Part shown: positions 20,427 through 22,497 of the stretch, in pieces
Layout of the letters: every line of letters begins with the position of its first letter
Position numbering within the stretch: position 1 is the first letter of the stretch
IMG/VR virus record: IMGVR_UViG_3300008120_000744
Coordinates: 1 to 22,497 of that record
Reading direction: 5' to 3' (one strand)
From: a virus
Length of the DNA stretch: 22,497 nucleotides
Program-made: the position numbers and the translations under genes
Notes under the pieces: model-generated
What the model was told of the DNA's origin: nothing
The model's input: the letters and a program-made list of their open reading frames with translations, nothing else
The model's database searches: none

Positions 20427-20830
20427 TGAAAAAATTAATACCTTTACTTTTTGTTTCTTTATTGAGTGGTTGCACATTACTTGATGCCTACTTTATGGCC
20501 AAGTATGACACCAACGAATACTTTATTGTCAATGATATCAAAACAAAGGCACAGGTAGCAGAAGAAAATTGTGGTAACCATATACTGGTTGTTACACAGG
20601 TAAACGAATTGTATATCAAAGCGTTAGAGTTTAAGAACTTTACAACTCATATACCAAGAAACAAAGATACTGATAATATGTCAACCAAGTTATTGACATT
20701 GACAAAAGATACAAGAGATTATTTTAACAAAGCAGAAAAGATTTCACCAATATTCTGTAAAGCAAAATTACAACAAGTAGTTAAATCAGCTGATACTATT
20801 CAGCACGTCCTAGGGAGTAAACCAAGATGA
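20426..20830 (+). CDS. Predicted lipoprotein, function unknown
   Basis: The 134-residue protein begins at a TAATG overlap. MKKLIPLLFVSLLSGC is a lipoprotein signal with a good lipobox L-S-G-C (Cys16 lipidated). The mature part is about 118 residues, Lys-rich and mostly helical with two further Cys (NCGNHI; FCKAKL) that could form a disulfide. A long central helix (LYIKALEFKNFTTHIP; LLTLTKDTRDYFNKAEKI) is predicted. No known domain is recognised. It follows the secreted nuclease and precedes the endolysin, so a role in lysis, envelope protection or superinfection exclusion is possible but not shown. It probably sits in the outer membrane, though residue +2 (Thr) does not force this. Confidence 0.65.
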   Translation: MKKLIPLLFVSLLSGCTLLDAYFMAKYDTNEYFIVNDIKTKAQVAEENCGNHILVVTQVNELYIKALEFKNFTTHIPRNKDTDNMSTKLLTLTKDTRDYFNKAEKISPIFCKAKLQQVVKSADTIQHVLGSKPR

Positions 20831-21033
20831 ATCCTGAACAATTAAATGCTTACATCATTGAATACAATAAAATGTTGGCAGAAGGCCAAATCAGTAAAGA
20901 TGAGTATGTTCAACTACTACAAGGTATCAATATTATGGAAGGCATCAATGACGATGCTGAAGGATTAGCCTTGAAAGAACAACTCAATGTAATTTTAAAT
21001 GCCGCTATCACAGCAGCTTCTTTAATGGCGTAA
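20827..21033 (+). CDS. Small conserved phage protein, function unknown
   Basis: The 68-residue protein starts at an ATGA overlap with MNPEQLNAYIIEYNKMLAEG, then QISKDEYVQLLQGINIMEGI, and an Ala-rich hydrophobic C-terminal helix NVILNAAITAASLMA. It is helical and acidic. I recall similar small proteins (a 'LNAYI.EYN.ML..GQI...EY..LL.GIN' start and a 'L..INAAI.AAS' end) near lysis genes in T4-like marine phages. No catalytic motif is seen. The C-terminal helix is amphipathic to hydrophobic and might touch membrane, but a single short helix does not prove this. Function is unknown. Confidence 0.6.
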   Translation: MNPEQLNAYIIEYNKMLAEGQISKDEYVQLLQGINIMEGINDDAEGLALKEQLNVILNAAITAASLMA

Positions 21034-21035
21034 AA

Positions 21036-21662
21036 ATGGAACTGACAAAAGACCAACTGAAGCAATTGCTTCCAAAGAATCCATACATTGACCAATGGCA
21101 CAACGCCTTGGCACAATTACTACCTGACTATGGTATTAATACACCACAGCGTATCGCAGCCTTCATAGCACAATGCGCTCATGAATCTGGTAATTTTGTG
21201 TTTCTCAAAGAGAACCTAAATTACAAAGCACCTACACTACGCAAACTATTTGCTAAGTATTTTCCAACAGATGAGTTGGCGAATGAGTATGCAAACAAAC
21301 CAAACAAACAAGAAGCAATTGCAAATCGTATCTATGCTAATCGTATGGGTAATGGCGATGAGGCCTCTGGTGATGGTTTTAGATATTGTGGTCGTGGTCT
21401 AATTCAATTGACAGGTAAAGAAAACTATTCTTGGTTTGCTGCTTCAATTGAAATACCTGTTGAACAAGCATCTGAATATCTACAAACATTTGAAGGTGCA
21501 GCTCAGTCTGCTTGTTGGTTTTGGGAAACAAACAATCTCAATCAATGGGCAGATAAAGGCGACATACTAACATTAACAAAGCGTATCAATGGTGGTACCA
21601 TTGGACTTGAAGATAGAATTAAACATTATGAACACGCACTCCATGTATTAGGAGTTCACTAA
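21036..21662 (+). CDS. Endolysin, glycoside hydrolase family 19 (chitinase-like lysozyme)
   Basis: The 208-residue protein starts 3 bases after the previous stop. The GH19 core is recognisable: RIAAFIAQCAHESGNF (39-53), where E50 is the likely catalytic acid of the HES(G) motif; FLKENLNY (56-63), with E59 as a possible catalytic base; and DGFRYCGRGLIQLTGKENY (113-131), the conserved YxGRGxxQLTGxxNY signature. Length fits single-domain phage GH19 endolysins. There is no signal peptide or SAR domain, so the enzyme should need a holin to reach the peptidoglycan (beta-1,4 bond between GlcNAc and MurNAc). It lies between lipoprotein and holin-like genes, the usual lysis context. Confidence 0.85.
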   Translation: MELTKDQLKQLLPKNPYIDQWHNALAQLLPDYGINTPQRIAAFIAQCAHESGNFVFLKENLNYKAPTLRKLFAKYFPTDELANEYANKPNKQEAIANRIYANRMGNGDEASGDGFRYCGRGLIQLTGKENYSWFAASIEIPVEQASEYLQTFEGAAQSACWFWETNNLNQWADKGDILTLTKRINGGTIGLEDRIKHYEHALHVLGVH

Positions 21663-21940
21663 TGAATGATAAAAGATTAGCCAAAGGCCTAATTATTTTA
21701 TTATTGCTTCCCTTGACATTGGCATATTTTAGTGGCGATAAGTTTCGTTACCCATGCCAAGACCCAGCAAATTGGGATAAAGATATATGCAAGTTGCCAT
21801 ATTGTGATGTAACAAGGACTTGTCCTCAACATATTTTTAAGGGTCAAAATGACCCACGCTTGGGACCAGATGGAACTAAACCCATTGCACAAAATACACC
21901 AACACCAATAACGCCAACAACTGGAGCGAATTGCAAATGA
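21662..21940 (+). CDS. Small membrane-anchored Cys-rich protein of T4-like marine phages
   Basis: The 92-residue protein begins at a TAATG overlap. One hydrophobic helix (GLIILLLLPLTLAYFSG, 9-25) anchors it with the remainder outside the cytoplasm. The conserved segment RYPCQDPANWDKDICKLPYC and DVTRTCPQ has four Cys that could form two disulfides, a pattern I recall in small proteins near the lysis/virion genes of cyanophages and pelagiphages. The end is Pro/Thr-rich. It lies directly upstream of the two-TM protein, and the 63-bp tandem duplication begins in its last codons. A part in lysis (a holin partner or antiholin) is possible but not shown. Confidence 0.6.
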   Translation: MNDKRLAKGLIILLLLPLTLAYFSGDKFRYPCQDPANWDKDICKLPYCDVTRTCPQHIFKGQNDPRLGPDGTKPIAQNTPTPITPTTGANCK

Positions 21941-22035
21941 ACTTGAATATTTTTAATAAAGAAGAAAAGAAAAACGCCAACAACTGGAGCGAATTGCAAA
22001 TGAACTTGAATATTTTTAATAAAGAAGAAAAGAAA
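21910..22035 (+). repeat. Perfect 63-bp tandem duplication across a gene junction
   Basis: 21910-21972 and 21973-22035 are identical. Each copy spans the last codons of the upstream Cys-rich gene and the first codons of the holin-like gene, beginning AACGCCAACAAC and ending GAAGAAAAGAAA. Because 63 is a multiple of three, the duplication keeps the frame and gives the downstream protein a second copy of a 21-residue stretch (MNLNIFNKEEKK plus flanking residues). It could be a recent slippage event in the phage population or a repeat artefact of assembly. Confidence 0.95.
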
Positions 22036-22485
22036 CCAGAAGATAACTTCATGTATACCGAAGAGCAGTTGATGGCTCGTCTGAAGTTTTTTATTGGTAT
22101 TTGTTTGGCACTTACATTGTTTGGTATTGTATTCGTTGTGTTATACTCACTAATCTTTGTTACACAGCCACTTAATGCTATTTCACCTATCGACCAAAAA
22201 TTCTTTGAGTTGATTATCCCTATTGCCACATTCTTAACTGGTACATTGTCTGGTATCATGTTAGCTGGTGGTGATAAAGATGCACAAAAGATGGCACTAC
22301 AAGCTGCAACACGGCCTACAACAGTAAGTCCTGCACCAACAACACCATCTACACCAAGTTTTAGTGGTGTAACAACGCCTGCTTTTGTTGCATCGGCACC
22401 TGCACCATCGCCATTTGCACCAGCAGTTACAACAGGATTTGGTGGTAAACCAGCACCACTTCAACCACCTCAACCAGAGATTTAA
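21937..22485 (+). CDS. Two-TM membrane protein, possible holin, with duplicated N-terminus
   Basis: Starting at ATG 21937 (ATGA overlap with the upstream stop) the protein has 182 residues; ATG 21994 (second repeat copy) gives the likely ancestral 163-residue form. The N-terminal NLNIFNKEEKK is present twice because of the 63-bp duplication. Two hydrophobic helices follow, FFIGICLALTLFGIVFVVLY and FFELIIPIATFLTGTLSGIM, separated by ~25 residues with a short charged loop. The end is long, flexible and Pro/Ala/Thr-rich (TTPSTPSFSGVTTPAFVAS...). Two short TM helices, small size and position next to an endolysin fit a class II-like holin, but the Pro-rich tail is unusual. Another membrane-associated lysis or virion role is possible. 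Confidence 0.55.
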   Translation: MNLNIFNKEEKKNANNWSELQMNLNIFNKEEKKPEDNFMYTEEQLMARLKFFIGICLALTLFGIVFVVLYSLIFVTQPLNAISPIDQKFFELIIPIATFLTGTLSGIMLAGGDKDAQKMALQAATRPTTVSPAPTTPSTPSFSGVTTPAFVASAPAPSPFAPAVTTGFGGKPAPLQPPQPEI

Positions 22486-22488
22486 TAA

Positions 22489-22497
22489 ATGAATTGG
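22489..22497 (+). CDS. Possible start of a further gene (edge-truncated)
   Basis: ATG 22489 (M-N-W) lies three bases after the preceding stop, in the same tight spacing seen throughout the window, so another + strand gene probably starts here. Only three codons are in the window, so nothing can be said about the product. Confidence 0.3.

Noticed and set aside
21876-22259. 127-aa minus-strand ORF with an internal 21-residue repeat
   Set aside because: The repeat is just the antisense of the 63-bp tandem duplication, and the ORF is antisense to the holin-like gene.
1-22497. tRNA genes, CRISPR arrays, insertion sequences or integrase/att sites
   Set aside because: Coding density is nearly complete, the one sizeable gap holds no cloverleaf or direct-repeat array, and no transposase or integrase motifs are seen in the proteins.

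Overview
The window is a gene-packed piece of a lytic, T4-like (myovirus-type) phage genome of the kind common in marine phages. It is AT-rich. All supported genes lie on the + strand, and most are joined by ATGA or TAATG stop/start overlaps. The phage type is suggested by the end of a gp41-like replicative helicase, a TATAAATA late-type promoter in the only sizeable intergenic gap, conserved T4-like/cyanophage/pelagiphage hypothetical families, and an endolysin/spanin block. The spanin pair and lipoproteins indicate a Gram-negative host. I cannot name the host. I see no tRNA, CRISPR array, integrase or transposase.

Layout. (1) 1-2579: the helicase C-terminus; a DUF4338/DruA-like gene that appears split by a +1 frameshift; a lysine-rich putative nuclease-like protein; and a small conserved phage protein. 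(2) 2583-9112: a nine-gene surface-glycan island containing a GT2 and two other GT-A-like glycosyltransferases, two SAM methyltransferases, an NAD-dependent sugar epimerase/dehydratase, an HtrL/YibB-family protein and two GT9-like proteins. (3) 9113-9249: a gap with a hairpin followed by a T4-type late promoter. (4) 9250-19363: a late cluster of head/virion-associated proteins. It includes a KxDG nucleotidyltransferase (ligase-like) protein, a nucleotidyltransferase/P-loop kinase fusion, two long modular charged proteins, a virion structural protein and several small conserved proteins. (5) 19365-22485: a lysis and envelope block with i-spanin, embedded o-spanin, secreted SNase-type nuclease, lipoprotein, GH19 endolysin and two-TM holin-like protein.

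The most interesting signal is in region 4. At least five, perhaps eight, of its proteins begin with a short segment of the pattern M-x-x-F-x-x-(aromatic/I)-(L/V)-x-E10. This strongly resembles the T4 capsid-targeting sequence of internal head proteins (for example IPIII, MKTYQEFIAE), which the prohead protease removes after (L/I)-x-E. The two long modular proteins contain repeated EQIDE linkers that fit the same cleavage rule. I infer a large set of capsid-packaged, possibly injected proteins, including enzymes, some laid out like polyproteins. A second unusual signal is a C-rich, dual-coding-looking stretch (13085-13339) in which a +1-frame ORF with its own ribosome binding site lies inside the nucleotidyltransferase gene. 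A third is a perfect 63-bp tandem duplication across the start of the holin-like gene.
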